DNA of 64,000 nucleotides from positions 186,001 through 250,000 of the forward strand of contig NZ_JACYTQ010000005.1 in assembly GCF_014841125.1 (NCBI RefSeq), in the 5' to 3' direction. The DNA is from Echinicola arenosa. GTDB taxonomy: Bacteria; Bacteroidota; Bacteroidia; Cytophagales; Cyclobacteriaceae. Positions 8,914 through 18,746 of this stretch are shown in pieces (position 1 is the first letter of the stretch; every line of letters begins with the position of its first letter). Made by a program: the position numbers and the translations under genes. Below the pieces are notes generated by a model. The model was not told the origin of the DNA, ran no database searches, and saw nothing but the letters and a program-made list of their open reading frames with translations.

Positions 8914-11900
8914 TTAAAATGTTAGTGAAATTGATGCACCATAGAACCTGGTTGGAGGCGTATTCGCCAAGGTCACAATACCAATGGCATTTCCATCATT
9001 GAAGTTAAATTCTGGATCGGTGTACACATTTGACTTTGGCGTAAAGATCAAGAGGTTTCTACCTTGCGCCGTAACGGTTGCACTTTGGATAAAGCTCACT
9101 TTGTCCATGATAGACGATGGAATATTATAAGAAATCGCCACTTCTCTTAGCTTCCAATAATCGCCGGAAATCAAGTAGTTATCTGCAATATTTCTTCTAT
9201 AAGAACCATCGGTCCAGAAACCAGCACCACCATCAGTAACGGTAATATTGGTATTTTCAATGTAAGAACCTGGGTTTTCAGGGTCTTCATATACGGAGTT
9301 TGGAATTACAAAACGCTCTCTGTTATAATAGGTCGTAGTAATACCAGATCCGGAGAAGTCAAATGAGCCTCCACCATTGTATAGGATTTTGTATCCACCA
9401 CGGTATTCTGCCAAAGCATATATCCTGAAGCCTTTATACAAGAATTCTGCATTTAGTCCCAATCTGTGCTTAGGAACGGTATTGCCCAATTGCACCTGTC
9501 CCTCAGCAGCACTTGGATAACCCGTAGTAGCATCTACAATGATTCTTCCCTGCTCATCTCTTTCATAAGTAGTACCCATCAAAATTGGAAAAGATTCTCC
9601 TTCCACCGCATAAACTTGTGCCTGCCCTCCTGTGGATAACTGAAGACTTGGCAGGTCACTACTAATGGAAACTACCCAGTTATCATTATAGGTATAGTTA
9701 GCACCCAAATTGATCTGGGTATTGTTTCTTTCAAAGACAACCACATTCAAGTTGGTTTCAATACCTCTGTTGGCCACCTCTCCAGTATTTTGCAGATAAC
9801 TTGAGAAACCTGTTGCTCTTGAAACAAATGTAGGAATGGTCTGGTCTACAGTTCTGGTATCGTACCAGGTAAAGCTACCGTTGATTTTATTGGCCAAGAT
9901 TTCAAAGTCTACACCAAATTCAATCGCTGTGGTCATTTCAGGCCTCAAGCTTGATTGAACCAGGGTATTATCTACGGTATAACCAGACAAGGATCCATAA
10001 GGGAACCCATCTGAAGGACTGAATGTAGGCATCAACTGATAAGCACCAAAGTTAGTGGAGTTACCCAAGTTTACCTGACCTACTTTAGACCAGCCTCCTC
10101 TTAATTTCAGCAAGTTTAATTCAGAGATATCCTTGAGGGCCTGAATGGCCTCAGTCGCTACAAATGAAGCTGAAGTGGATGGATAGAAGAAGGAACGGTT
10201 ATCCGGATCAAGGATGGAAACCCAGTCGTTTCTGCCTGTTGCTTCCAAGAACAAGAAATCTTTATAGGCAATCTTCAAACGACCGAATACGCCTACTTGG
10301 CTCGCCTCATAATTGGCTTCACTGGCACCTGGCTCACCTACCCTGTTGGATACATTGTACAATCCAGGGATCACCAAGCCATTGGCTGAAACACCAACGG
10401 ACTTGTACCGGTTTCTTCTCAAACTTTGTCCCAACAACAAATCAAAGAACCAGTCATCACCCACCGCTTTCCTCATATTGATCAAGAAGTCAGTATTGAT
10501 CTGAGTGGAGAAACCTGAGCCATCAGATACCGAACCGGCTATATCTGTTTTGGCGGCAGAAATATCTTTGGTATAGTCCGTAAAGGTGAATTTACCCGTG
10601 GTATTCTTATTATAGAAAGAACGGTTAGAGATACCTGCCCTATAAGTAAAGTCCAACCACTGAAGCGGCTTGTACTTAAACTCAATGTTCCCTACGATAT
10701 AATCATTGCCCGCAATCTGACGGTTATTGTCAATGGTAAAGTAAGGGTTATCGTAATACTCGTTATAATAGCCATTAGGATTGGCAAAAGGATCATTTTT
10801 CCAGTCCTTATAATCCGTAAATGGAATATGCGCTGGTGTTTGAAGGATTTGATCGAACATCCCTGCAGTAGCCGTAGTACGATCATACCTGTTCTGCACA
10901 TAGTTGGTTGAATAGCTCATGTTCAAATTCTTACCAAAATCTTTCGTGCCATTGAAACGAACGGAAGCTCTTTTGTAATTGTCTCCAGGAGTAGTACCAT
11001 CATTATTCAAGTACTGTGCAGAGAAGAAGTTGGTAGAGCTTTCACCGCCACCAGAGATAGACACATCTGTTTGGTTGGTAATCCCCAAATCCCAGAAGTT
11101 ATCCTTGGCATCTGTAGGAGAATAAGGAACAGTTTGGATAGAACCATCTTCCAAAGGCTTACCGATTTCCACCATTGATCCGTCGAAGCGAGGACCATAT
11201 TGCTGGTTTTCATAAGGTACATATTGGTGAGGGTAGCCACCTGCATAACCAGATCCAAAGGACTTCTGGATTTCAGGATAGAAGCTCACCTGCTCCAAAT
11301 TCACTGTATGACCTACTTGAATATTGGTTTCACCAGCTTTACCTTTTTTGGTCACCACGATCAAGGCACCGTTGGATGCAGCGGAACCATAAAGGGCAGC
11401 AGCATTGGAACCGTTCAAAACGGTGATCTCCTGGATATCTTCTGGATTAAGGTTCCCCAGAATGGAGTTTGGTACAATCACGTTATCCACGACCACCAAG
11501 GCTTCGTTGTTACCCGTCAAGGATCTCATACCTCTCAATACTACCCTAACATTAGGGTTTACACCACTTCCGGTGGTATTGATCTGAAGACCTGCTACCT
11601 TGCCTGTCAAACCAGAAGCCACGTTCATGGCCTTTCCTTGGGTAACGGACCTGGTTTCGATACTGGTAGCATTATAACCCATCTCAATTCTTCTGGATTC
11701 AACACCAGCAGCACCGGTTACCACTACTTCACTTAAACTTTGAACATCTGCATTGAGTACCACATTGATGGTAGATTGGCTTCCCAAAGGAATTTCTTTG
11801 GAAGTGGTACCGATAAAACTGAAGACCAACACAGAACCGCCTTCAGGAACTTTTAGGGTGTACTGACCATCGATGTCAGTAGCGGTACCGACGGTGGTAC

Positions 11901-12039
11901 CTTTAACCAAGATAGAGGCCCCGGGGATGGGGGTTCCATCTTCTCCGGAGGTAACCGTTCCGGAAACGGTGCGGGTCTGCCCAAAAGACACGGCAGTCAC
12001 CATCAGAGCCAGAAGCCCTAACAATAAAACTTTCTTCAT
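8914..12039 (-). CDS. SusC/RagA-type TonB-dependent outer-membrane receptor
   Basis: 1041 residues. A signal peptide ends at SFGQ, followed by a carboxypeptidase-regulatory-like domain (residues 22-105: VSGTVTSGEDGTPIPGASI, GTATDIDGQYTL). Then come the TonB-box-like SEVVVTG, the plug (RGMRSL...VVVDN, ALYGSAASNGALIVVTKKG) and a 22-strand barrel ending in an aromatic residue (ASISLTF). It is first in the minus-strand operon and imports an oligomer delivered by the SusD-like lipoprotein, powered by TonB. The 838-base AT-rich gap upstream should hold its promoter. Confidence 0.95.
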   Translation of the reverse strand: MKKVLLLGLLALMVTAVSFGQTRTVSGTVTSGEDGTPIPGASILVKGTTVGTATDIDGQYTLKVPEGGSVLVFSFIGTTSKEIPLGSQSTINVVLNADVQSLSEVVVTGAAGVESRRIEMGYNATSIETRSVTQGKAMNVASGLTGKVAGLQINTTGSGVNPNVRVVLRGMRSLTGNNEALVVVDNVIVPNSILGNLNPEDIQEITVLNGSNAAALYGSAASNGALIVVTKKGKAGETNIQVGHTVNLEQVSFYPEIQKSFGSGYAGGYPHQYVPYENQQYGPRFDGSMVEIGKPLEDGSIQTVPYSPTDAKDNFWDLGITNQTDVSISGGGESSTNFFSAQYLNNDGTTPGDNYKRASVRFNGTKDFGKNLNMSYSTNYVQNRYDRTTATAGMFDQILQTPAHIPFTDYKDWKNDPFANPNGYYNEYYDNPYFTIDNNRQIAGNDYIVGNIEFKYKPLQWLDFTYRAGISNRSFYNKNTTGKFTFTDYTKDISAAKTDIAGSVSDGSGFSTQINTDFLINMRKAVGDDWFFDLLLGQSLRRNRYKSVGVSANGLVIPGLYNVSNRVGEPGASEANYEASQVGVFGRLKIAYKDFLFLEATGRNDWVSILDPDNRSFFYPSTSASFVATEAIQALKDISELNLLKLRGGWSKVGQVNLGNSTNFGAYQLMPTFSPSDGFPYGSLSGYTVDNTLVQSSLRPEMTTAIEFGVDFEILANKINGSFTWYDTRTVDQTIPTFVSRATGFSSYLQNTGEVANRGIETNLNVVVFERNNTQINLGANYTYNDNWVVSISSDLPSLQLSTGGQAQVYAVEGESFPILMGTTYERDEQGRIIVDATTGYPSAAEGQVQLGNTVPKHRLGLNAEFLYKGFRIYALAEYRGGYKILYNGGGSFDFSGSGITTTYYNRERFVIPNSVYEDPENPGSYIENTNITVTDGGAGFWTDGSYRRNIADNYLISGDYWKLREVAISYNIPSSIMDKVSFIQSATVTAQGRNLLIFTPKSNVYTDPEFNFNDGNAIGIVTLANTPPTRFYGASISLTF

Positions 12040-12814
12040 AATGATTTAATTTTGGTTTAACAATTCCCAATTTAAATCAAGAACTTCCAAAAATGCAAAT
12101 AGCCTATCATATAATAACATTTAAAAAAATACACTTTTGAAACTTTCAGTAATTTATATGTCATTACAATAAATTATATTTTACAAAAACAAAATAAACA
12201 TACTTATTGAATTGAAAAAAAGTTAAAAAAAGTTAACAATTAAAATGATATATTAATTAACCATTCAAATCAACTAAATATAGTGAGAATAAGATGATAG
12301 GAATATTCTCCGCTCATCCTATACATTTCTAATCGTATATAACAAAACTAAACTCACATAAACTAAAAATAAAATATTGAGTTTCTTAATTAATTCAATA
12401 TTTAATAAAAAATTATTAGAATAAATCAGAATTATGTAAAACCAATTGATTTACTATTTTATAAAAACTCCCTCGATTCTTTGTCAATAATTTATAAATA
12501 TCAATTGAAACCTATATTTAAGTTAAAATCAATAAATATTTAATAATGGGATAAAAAATAAACCTGATTATTAAAACATAGCATTTTTCAGCATGATATT
12601 CTTAACAAAACAAACTAAGTCATTAAGTACAATGATATTTATTTATTACAATAAATATTAGTAAAATACAATTAAAATATCGTAAACTATCAAGTAGTAT
12701 ATTTTTTTGTTTTAAAATATAAAACTTTCGATTGAGTTAATCGACCATCCTAGATACACTCACCTCGCCCATCTTTTGAAATAGTAACAAACGCAGATTA
12801 CTCCCCATAACCCA
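12040..12814. other. AT-rich intergenic region upstream of the SusC operon
   Basis: About 775 bases, very rich in A+T, with no supportable gene on either strand. It presumably holds the susC promoter. One sequence on the minus strand at 12343-12350 fits the Bacteroidota -7 consensus TAnnTTTG, but no clear -33 TTTG partner was found, so it is only a weak candidate. Confidence 0.4.
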
Positions 12815-12848
12815 AAACAAAAAAGCTGGACATTTGCCCAGCTTTCCT
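12815..12848 (-). terminator. Terminator after the GH43 gene
   Basis: AAAGCTGG / CCAGCTTT arms with an 8-base loop, followed on the minus strand by a T6 tract, 30 bases past the GH43 stop. It isolates the GH43 gene from the SusC operon downstream. Confidence 0.8.
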
Positions 12849-12877
12849 TTATCAGTTGTTGTACTTTAGCAATTGAT

Positions 12878-14443
12878 TTAAGGGTATTTCAGCTCAAAGG
12901 ATTCAAAAGTCCCACCCTCTTCTCCTTTCACAAAGATTCCCGGCTTGACACCCCACTGCCAAAACTCCAAAAAATCTCCAACTACCTCAGTTGCTCCTTG
13001 CTGGTCTATAGCGATGTCCAGCCACTCCCCTTCAGCTTCTTGATAAGCAAAGCTCACCTTATGACCTTCCTCCACTTTGGCTTTTAACACTATATCTTCA
13101 CTTGACATTAATTGTACTGATGCCAGTTCTTGCCATTCACCATTTCTTACTTCAAAAACACCCAACTTACCACCTTGAAGCCCTAAACCAATACTGCTAT
13201 CATGTGTCCCATAAATGAGAATGCCCTTTATTACATCAGGCTGACTTTTTAACTTGGTCCTGACTTCATAACTTGGCCTCTTAGGGATAACAGACAATGC
13301 CATATCAATGGGACTGTTTTGGTGCTTGGCCTTTCCACCCAAATATAACATACCATCCCTGACTTCAGTTGCTGGTAAGAAGCTGGCCAGATCCCAACGC
13401 CAAAATTGCTCCAATCGGTCCTGATCAAATTCATCCTGGATTCCAGAAAGCTCTTGATCCTTCGCTGGCCCTTCCATCAAGTCCAATGTTTTAAAATAAG
13501 GCCATCCGGTGTTTTCATCCCAACTCAATGGACTTAATAACCCTGATCTGCCCATATAGGGGAAACCTTCCTTTTGATAGGCATGATACAGGTAATACCA
13601 TTCCTCATTACTGGTCATGACGGGCGTTCCATGACCGGGACATTTCCAATCCCCAAAATCTGTCAATATGGGGTTACCGGCATATTTCTCCCAAGGACCT
13701 TCCATTTGTTTGGCCCGGGCTACTCCTACCTTATAATCACAGCCACCTCCACAACAGGCCGCACCGGAATAGAGCAAATACAAATCCCCTCCATGCTGGA
13801 CTATGGATTGCCCTTCGATACCTCCTCGCTCCCAAGTTTCCGCTTCAGCGGTGACCACCTCAAACACTTCCCCCTCCAACTGCAATCCATTATCTGATAA
13901 TTTGGATCCCAAAATCTGAATCGGCTTATCCGGGTTTAAGCCATAAGCTTTCCAGGTAACATAGAGCTGCCCCTCCACCTCATTGACAAAGGCATCTATA
14001 CTCTCCGAACCCCATTCGATCAAAACACCATGATCTTCAAAACCTTGGCTAATATCCTGGGTACTGGCCACGCCGATACAGGAAATTCCATCCTTCCTCT
14101 TGGCCGTATAGTAACAATAAAAAGTACCATCCTTATAATACAGCTCTGGTGCCCAAAAACTTCCCATTGTCCAATCCGGAGCTTCCATAAACACATAGGT
14201 TTCAAATTCCCAATTCTCCAGATCCGCAGAAGAATAAATGGGGTAAATGGGCGCCCAATCATTGGAAGTACCACAGGCATAATAGGTATCCCCTACCTGG
14301 ATCACTGAGGGGTCCGGAAACTCACCACGGATGACAGGGTTCTCTATTGGTAGTTTGGAAGCTTGATCAACTTGATCTTGTTGCTTATTTCCGCTACAGC
14401 CCCAAACGAGTGTTAACAATAAAAATAAAATAGGTTTGTTCAT
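12878..14443 (-). CDS. Glycoside hydrolase family 43 lipoprotein (xylosidase/arabinofuranosidase-like)
   Basis: 521 residues, lipobox LVWGC (C16). The five-bladed propeller shows all three GH43 carboxylates: general base D44 in EFPDPSV, pKa modulator D150 in SIDAFVN and general acid E210 in GGIEGQS. A Cys-rich insert (SGAACCGGGCDY, near residue 230) sits in blade 4. Residues about 330-521 form a concanavalin-like beta-xylosidase C-terminal domain (RRPSYEVRTKL-type strand order). It probably cleaves arabinose or xylose side chains at the cell surface. It is monocistronic with its own terminator and lies upstream of the SusC operon on the same strand. Confidence 0.92.
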   Translation of the reverse strand: MNKPILFLLLTLVWGCSGNKQQDQVDQASKLPIENPVIRGEFPDPSVIQVGDTYYACGTSNDWAPIYPIYSSADLENWEFETYVFMEAPDWTMGSFWAPELYYKDGTFYCYYTAKRKDGISCIGVASTQDISQGFEDHGVLIEWGSESIDAFVNEVEGQLYVTWKAYGLNPDKPIQILGSKLSDNGLQLEGEVFEVVTAEAETWERGGIEGQSIVQHGGDLYLLYSGAACCGGGCDYKVGVARAKQMEGPWEKYAGNPILTDFGDWKCPGHGTPVMTSNEEWYYLYHAYQKEGFPYMGRSGLLSPLSWDENTGWPYFKTLDLMEGPAKDQELSGIQDEFDQDRLEQFWRWDLASFLPATEVRDGMLYLGGKAKHQNSPIDMALSVIPKRPSYEVRTKLKSQPDVIKGILIYGTHDSSIGLGLQGGKLGVFEVRNGEWQELASVQLMSSEDIVLKAKVEEGHKVSFAYQEAEGEWLDIAIDQQGATEVVGDFLEFWQWGVKPGIFVKGEEGGTFESFELKYP

Positions 14444-14746
14444 AGGTTTATCGATTTAGTGACTAAATATAGGGAGATTAATGGAAATATCACACCTTAA
14501 ATAATAAGCTTGGATCATCCTTCCATACCCGGTTTATTATTGATAAACTAAAAATGAAAGCCATAACTCTATCGTGGTGGCTGTTGGAGAGTACAACTAC
14601 CAAAGCCCTTGTTACCTCTCTTCAGGTTTCTAGTTCTAAATAGCTTTATCTACAAATAGCATCAACAATATGTTTGTTAAACAAACTTAATTTAGTTTAT
14701 TAAACAAACATTTATTATTTTAGTATAGATTAAACCGGATATAATT
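14444..14746 (+). promoter_or_regulatory. Intergenic region between divergent genes with twin palindromic operator-like sites
   Basis: Two near-identical palindromes lie 37-75 bases before the ATG at 14747: GTTTGTTAAACAAAC at 14672-14686 (7-base perfect arms) and GTTTATTAAACAAAC at 14695-14709 (one arm mismatch). Their centres are 23 bases apart, roughly two helical turns. This is the layout of a dimeric repressor or activator binding to the 2H phosphoesterase promoter. No regulator gene is adjacent. The rest of the gap shows nothing. Confidence 0.6.
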
Positions 14747-15292
14747 ATGAACTATTTATTGGTATTGAACACTGGGAAAAGAGTTGAAAGCAGAATTCAA
14801 AAAGCGAAGTACCTTTTAGGAGAACAAATCGGTCCATTCCCAAGCCTAAATAGCAAAGCTCATATGACTTTAATGGCAATTTCAACTTCAGCTTCATATG
14901 CCGAAAAAATTTTCGATGATTTGAGCAAGCAGCTTATGAATTTTCCTTCCTACGCTGTTAATTTCTCTGGAATTGCTGTCTGGGAACATCAAAAAGTGAT
15001 CTATGCATGCCCAAGTCAAGAAGAAACCCTAGGTCTTGGAAGTCAAGTTGCGATGATCGTATCTAAGTATCCTGGAGTCAAGGTTTTTCACTCCCTTCGA
15101 AAAGGAAACGGAACGGCCCATACCACTATTGCACGTGGATTGACTCCATGGCAATTTGAGGTAGCCAAAAACTGGTTATTGCCTATCCCTTTTGAAGACA
15201 GCTTTAAGGTCAAGGAAATAGTGGTTCTCAAAAAGGTGAATCCACAGGATCCTTGGGAAAAATTCAAGATTTTAAAATTGAAAGATCATTGA
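14747..15292 (+). CDS. 2H phosphoesterase, 2'-5' RNA ligase-like
   Basis: 181 residues. Two HxT motifs define the 2H superfamily: H39-M-T41 in KAHMTL and H125-T-T127 in TAHTTIARG, 86 residues apart as expected for one tandem-repeat domain. Members cleave or form 2'-5' or cyclic phosphate bonds in RNA or nucleotides in the cytoplasm; the substrate here is unknown. The gene stands alone on the plus strand, with twin palindromes upstream and a terminator directly after, so it is a regulated monocistron rather than part of the glycan loci. Confidence 0.85.
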   Translation: MNYLLVLNTGKRVESRIQKAKYLLGEQIGPFPSLNSKAHMTLMAISTSASYAEKIFDDLSKQLMNFPSYAVNFSGIAVWEHQKVIYACPSQEETLGLGSQVAMIVSKYPGVKVFHSLRKGNGTAHTTIARGLTPWQFEVAKNWLLPIPFEDSFKVKEIVVLKKVNPQDPWEKFKILKLKDH

Positions 15293-15300
15293 GTAGGCAT

Positions 15301-15336
15301 AAAAAAGTCCGAGGATTGAACTTCCTCGGACTTTTT
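15301..15336. terminator. Bidirectional terminator
   Basis: GTCCGAGGA / TCCTCGGAC arms with a 7-base loop, an A tract on one side and a T5 tract on the other. It lies 9 bases after the 2H gene and also serves the convergent lipoprotein gene ending at 15401. Confidence 0.9.
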
Positions 15337-15400
15337 CCCTCTTCAATTCAACCTCACATTCGAACGATCCTTGAACTGACTCCTAATACAAAAAATATAT

Positions 15401-16474
15401 CTAATTCCCCCCACCCTGGTCATGGCAAGTCTTTAGGGATCTTTCGAGTATTTCGTTGGACTGATTTATCCTTTCTTCATAATAACCGGCTAGTTCCTCT
15501 GTCCTCATCTCGTACAAACCCAAGACTGTTGCTTTTTCTTGGTCTCTCGACTCCTCCAACAACTCCATTACCTGGTCACCATATACTTGAAGGATCAAAC
15601 GCCCTTGCACAGCATACATCACTGCATAATAGCGCATAGTTTGTCCCAGTACCACGCTAAATCCATCCATTTTATTGATTAGACCGAAAAGGCGGTTAAC
15701 TACATTCCGTAATTCTTCTTCTTGGCTTTCGTAATGGGTATCAAACAAAGATAATCGAGTAGTAAAGCGCTCATCTGCTTCTCTTACCCGACGGCCGTAA
15801 TTCTCATCTAAAACCGCAATGACCGAATCTCGCTGATGGTCTAGCGACATTATTTTATTATCATAGGCCTGATTAGCAGCATCAGAACATGCATCAGTCA
15901 AAGCTGTTATTCGAAAATTACTCAGCTCTTCCCAAATGCCCTCTGTGGAACCTCCTACCATTTTAAGTCGGTTTCCCTCTCCTGCCCCCTCACCTAAAGT
16001 CATACTTGGCAACACAGCCAACACCTCCTCAGGCGCCTGATCCAAAGCAGAGATCAGTTCATCATAAGCTTCATCCAATTCTTGATCTAGGTCCAGTATT
16101 CTCTCCAATCCAGCCGCATCTATACTGTTTGCAGCGCTTTTGAACTCTGCAGAAAGACCATCTGAAAAATTAAAAACAAGATCAAGATTGGAACTGGTCT
16201 GAGCATTGATTTCAGCTTCGGAATTGGCCGTCTCCAAGTTGGTTATTGCTGCCAGGGTAAGTGGTGAGTTTTCAATCCCCCCAATATTTGGTTCTATCAC
16301 CTCTGGGTCTGGATCTTCCACAACCGGTATATCCGTCACAGCTTCGAATTTTTTACTTTGATAATCATAAGGATCCAAAGTTTCCAGATCTTTCTTGCCA
16401 CAACTGGTCCACAGCAACACAATCAAGGTCAAGGAAAATATGGAATAGTACGGTTTGATGAGTGTTATTTTCAT
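15401..16474 (-). CDS. Uncharacterised helical lipoprotein at the end of the EPS operon
   Basis: 357 residues from the ATG at 16474. An upstream ATG at 16564 would add 30 residues before the signal peptide and is less likely. The signal peptide ends LLWTSC (C25). The mature part begins acidic and Pro-rich (DIPVVEDPDPEVIEP). It is then almost all helix with heptad-like Glu/Leu spacing (DLDQELDEAYDELISAL; EELRNVVNRLFGLINKM), and two further Cys (CSD, near residue 190, and CHDQGGGN at the end) could pair. No family was recognised. As the last gene downstream of the YjbH-like genes it may be an accessory EPS-secretion lipoprotein. Confidence 0.75.
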   Translation of the reverse strand: MKITLIKPYYSIFSLTLIVLLWTSCGKKDLETLDPYDYQSKKFEAVTDIPVVEDPDPEVIEPNIGGIENSPLTLAAITNLETANSEAEINAQTSSNLDLVFNFSDGLSAEFKSAANSIDAAGLERILDLDQELDEAYDELISALDQAPEEVLAVLPSMTLGEGAGEGNRLKMVGGSTEGIWEELSNFRITALTDACSDAANQAYDNKIMSLDHQRDSVIAVLDENYGRRVREADERFTTRLSLFDTHYESQEEELRNVVNRLFGLINKMDGFSVVLGQTMRYYAVMYAVQGRLILQVYGDQVMELLEESRDQEKATVLGLYEMRTEELAGYYEERINQSNEILERSLKTCHDQGGGN

Positions 16475-16608
16475 AATCCATGCATTTATATCGAATGTTA
16501 TTTTGGTCAGTAGGATAATTACTTTTACTACAGTTGGGTTCAAAGATACTTTTACAATCTGCAAAAGATCAAAACCACTAAACCGAAGAGTAGATCAGCA
16601 CACTTCAA

Positions 16609-17748
16609 TTACCAATTGCTTCTGATGAAATGGCCATTATATTGTCGGGTGATATCACCAAGCTTGGGCATACCAAGTCTAAAGTTCCTGTTCACCAATT
16701 GATCCCCATTGTAATTATATTCCCAGCGAAACTCCTCTGTGGTCCTCAGCTCCACTTTTTTACCCCTTAAAATTTTCCCTGGAAATAGCGGAAAGGCAAA
16801 TTGAAACCCAACAGTATTCCCATTGTTGGAGGACGAGACAAACAAACCAATGTCTACATTACCAAACTGTTTGATCATACCCAGCCTGGCACCTAAGTCA
16901 TTGTACAGAAACCTACCTCCAGTCAATCTAATGCTGACATCTTCTATTGGAGTTCGATATTCCAAATCTCCCAGAAGTAATAAATCTTCCATAGGACCAG
17001 TATTAAATCTCTCCCCTTGAACAAAATATTCCCCCGTAAAGGCCACTTCCAGACCAAGGCTCCACCGTCCATTGAGTGGTGCCCATCGGTATTGAAAGTC
17101 AATACCATAGCGGTCTGAAAAATAGGTTCCTGCACTGACCATCGCATAATGGTCGTTTTTCATATGATTGAAGTAAGTCAACTGGCTAGGTGCCCAGCGA
17201 GGCTTGAGATCCTGACCATCCAAGGAGTTCTGTATAGGAATCAACAATCCTGTCTGAACACTCAACCCAGGTAATAAGTATACCCTTGTATCCAGTATGA
17301 TATTTGTCTTTGCCCTCACAGGCTGTTCATAATTACCAAAACGAGCTGAAACATCAGGAACAATTCGAAAATGGAAACGATAAGCCCCAATTTGATTTTG
17401 AGACCTATAGAAATCATACTCAGCAGAATTCAAGGAACGGGCTTCAGTTCCATCTCCTTTGTATATACCCATAGGTCGGTTATGATATAAAGGGATAAAG
17501 AACATTTTTTTCTTTGTAATGTTTCCCATTACTCTTTGGGCATATTCCATGCTGTGGATAGGGTTTCTAAAGTTCCTGTGCTCAAAATAAACCTTGAGAC
17601 TATCTTCTGACTCTACAATATGAACCTGCTCAAACCCATGCTCAAATAGCTGGGTACTCCACAAAGCTGTAAGGTCTTGACTTTGCGCATGGAGTAACTT
17701 TCCCAACAGCATCAAACAACTTAGCAAGCCTAAAAAATATTTAAACAT
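16609..17748 (-). CDS. YjbH-like outer-membrane protein, C-terminal half
   Basis: 379 residues, signal peptide ending LLHAQS. The protein matches the C-terminal half of YjbH/DUF940 proteins: a small alpha/beta domain (VHIVESEDSLKVYFEHRNFR), then strands including FRIVPDVSARFG, LLPGLSVQTGLLIPIQNS and a final barrel part with NVDIGLFVSSSNNGN and FPLFPGK. YjbH is the outer-membrane partner of the yjbEFGH exopolysaccharide system. Here the matching N-terminal half is a separate gene at 18747-19562, with a small beta-barrel gene between them. The two products probably assemble in the outer membrane to support EPS secretion. Confidence 0.75.
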   Translation of the reverse strand: MFKYFLGLLSCLMLLGKLLHAQSQDLTALWSTQLFEHGFEQVHIVESEDSLKVYFEHRNFRNPIHSMEYAQRVMGNITKKKMFFIPLYHNRPMGIYKGDGTEARSLNSAEYDFYRSQNQIGAYRFHFRIVPDVSARFGNYEQPVRAKTNIILDTRVYLLPGLSVQTGLLIPIQNSLDGQDLKPRWAPSQLTYFNHMKNDHYAMVSAGTYFSDRYGIDFQYRWAPLNGRWSLGLEVAFTGEYFVQGERFNTGPMEDLLLLGDLEYRTPIEDVSIRLTGGRFLYNDLGARLGMIKQFGNVDIGLFVSSSNNGNTVGFQFAFPLFPGKILRGKKVELRTTEEFRWEYNYNGDQLVNRNFRLGMPKLGDITRQYNGHFIRSNW

Positions 17749-17907
17749 GTCTCGCTTTATTTACTTTTCCTCAATGTTTGGGCTAGACGCTAGACAAGAT
17801 GGTAATAGTTACTGAAGCAAGCTTGTCACTACAGAATATAGAACCAACTTTTGCATTGAATCTTTACTCTTACAAAAGTGTCACAGAACAAAGTCAAACC
17901 TCCTATC

Positions 17908-18612
17908 TCAATACCACTCACTGAAATTATAGGTAAGATATATCCCTACCTCAATTCCATTGATATCTACTTGATAGTCCTGAGGAGCTTGCCCCACCTC
18001 ACTAGCATACAACTGATTGTATGAGCCCATATTGTACCGTCCTTCAAAAGCCAAGCCCAAAGTACTGCTCAACACAATCTCAAGACCTCCCTTTAGATGC
18101 AAGCCAAAACTCCCCCCTTCGAATGTATTAGTCTCAATACTTCCATCCCCATCTGAGGCCACTCTTTCTACTTTATTTTTGATATAATATCGATTTGCTC
18201 CTGCTCCAATAGAAGCATTAAGCTTATCATCCACCAAATCATCAAAATTATACACTAGTCCAAGTGAAAAGGGAACAATAAGCTGTTTATTTTTCAATGA
18301 CAACACTGGTCCTCCAATCACTTGCTCTTCCCCTTCGAATTTGGCCAACCAAAGTGCCAATCGCGTATCCAATGCCAATCCTCCTGCTATACCAAGCTCC
18401 ACACTTAAGGTCGGCATTAAGCTTCCTTTTGTAAAATCCCCATTCATATCTTCATTTCCTAAAAAGAAGCGCTCATCCAAATCTCCATAAGACCTGTTCC
18501 AATAGGACACCCCTATCCCTAAATGGTTGAACTCTATCTGTGCTACTGCTGGATTAAAAAAAATGGCAGTAAAAACGAAAATCAAACCAAATAATGCAAT
18601 GTATTTTTTCAT
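17908..18612 (-). CDS. Outer-membrane beta-barrel protein (OmpW/PorT-like porin family)
   Basis: 234 residues, signal peptide ending PAVAQIEFN. The mature protein alternates amphipathic strands and ends in YNFSEWY, a typical barrel C-terminus with a terminal aromatic. Eight strands is plausible for its length. It lies between the two YjbH-like genes on the same strand, which suggests a role in the same outer-membrane assembly. It cannot be assigned to one named family with certainty. Confidence 0.75.
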   Translation of the reverse strand: MKKYIALFGLIFVFTAIFFNPAVAQIEFNHLGIGVSYWNRSYGDLDERFFLGNEDMNGDFTKGSLMPTLSVELGIAGGLALDTRLALWLAKFEGEEQVIGGPVLSLKNKQLIVPFSLGLVYNFDDLVDDKLNASIGAGANRYYIKNKVERVASDGDGSIETNTFEGGSFGLHLKGGLEIVLSSTLGLAFEGRYNMGSYNQLYASEVGQAPQDYQVDINGIEVGIYLTYNFSEWY

Positions 18613-18746
18613 CTCATTGATCTATTAATTACTGAAATCTTCACAATTTTCTATCAGAAATCTATTTTAAATATGCTTCTATAAAGGATGAAGCCCCAAA
18701 CTTCACATGAAGCATAAATAATCGAGCATCAATGGAATGAATTTGG

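Noticed and set aside
11200..11736. 178-codon open frame on the plus strand
   Set aside because: Antisense to the plug region of the SusC protein; no independent evidence.
12040..12814. Hidden small gene or RNA in the AT-rich gap
   Set aside because: No start-plus-codon pattern, no strong hairpin and no conserved RNA motif was seen; treated as promoter or leader DNA.
15253..15639. 128-codon open frame on the plus strand
   Set aside because: Runs out of the 2H gene across a strong terminator and then antisense to the lipoprotein gene.
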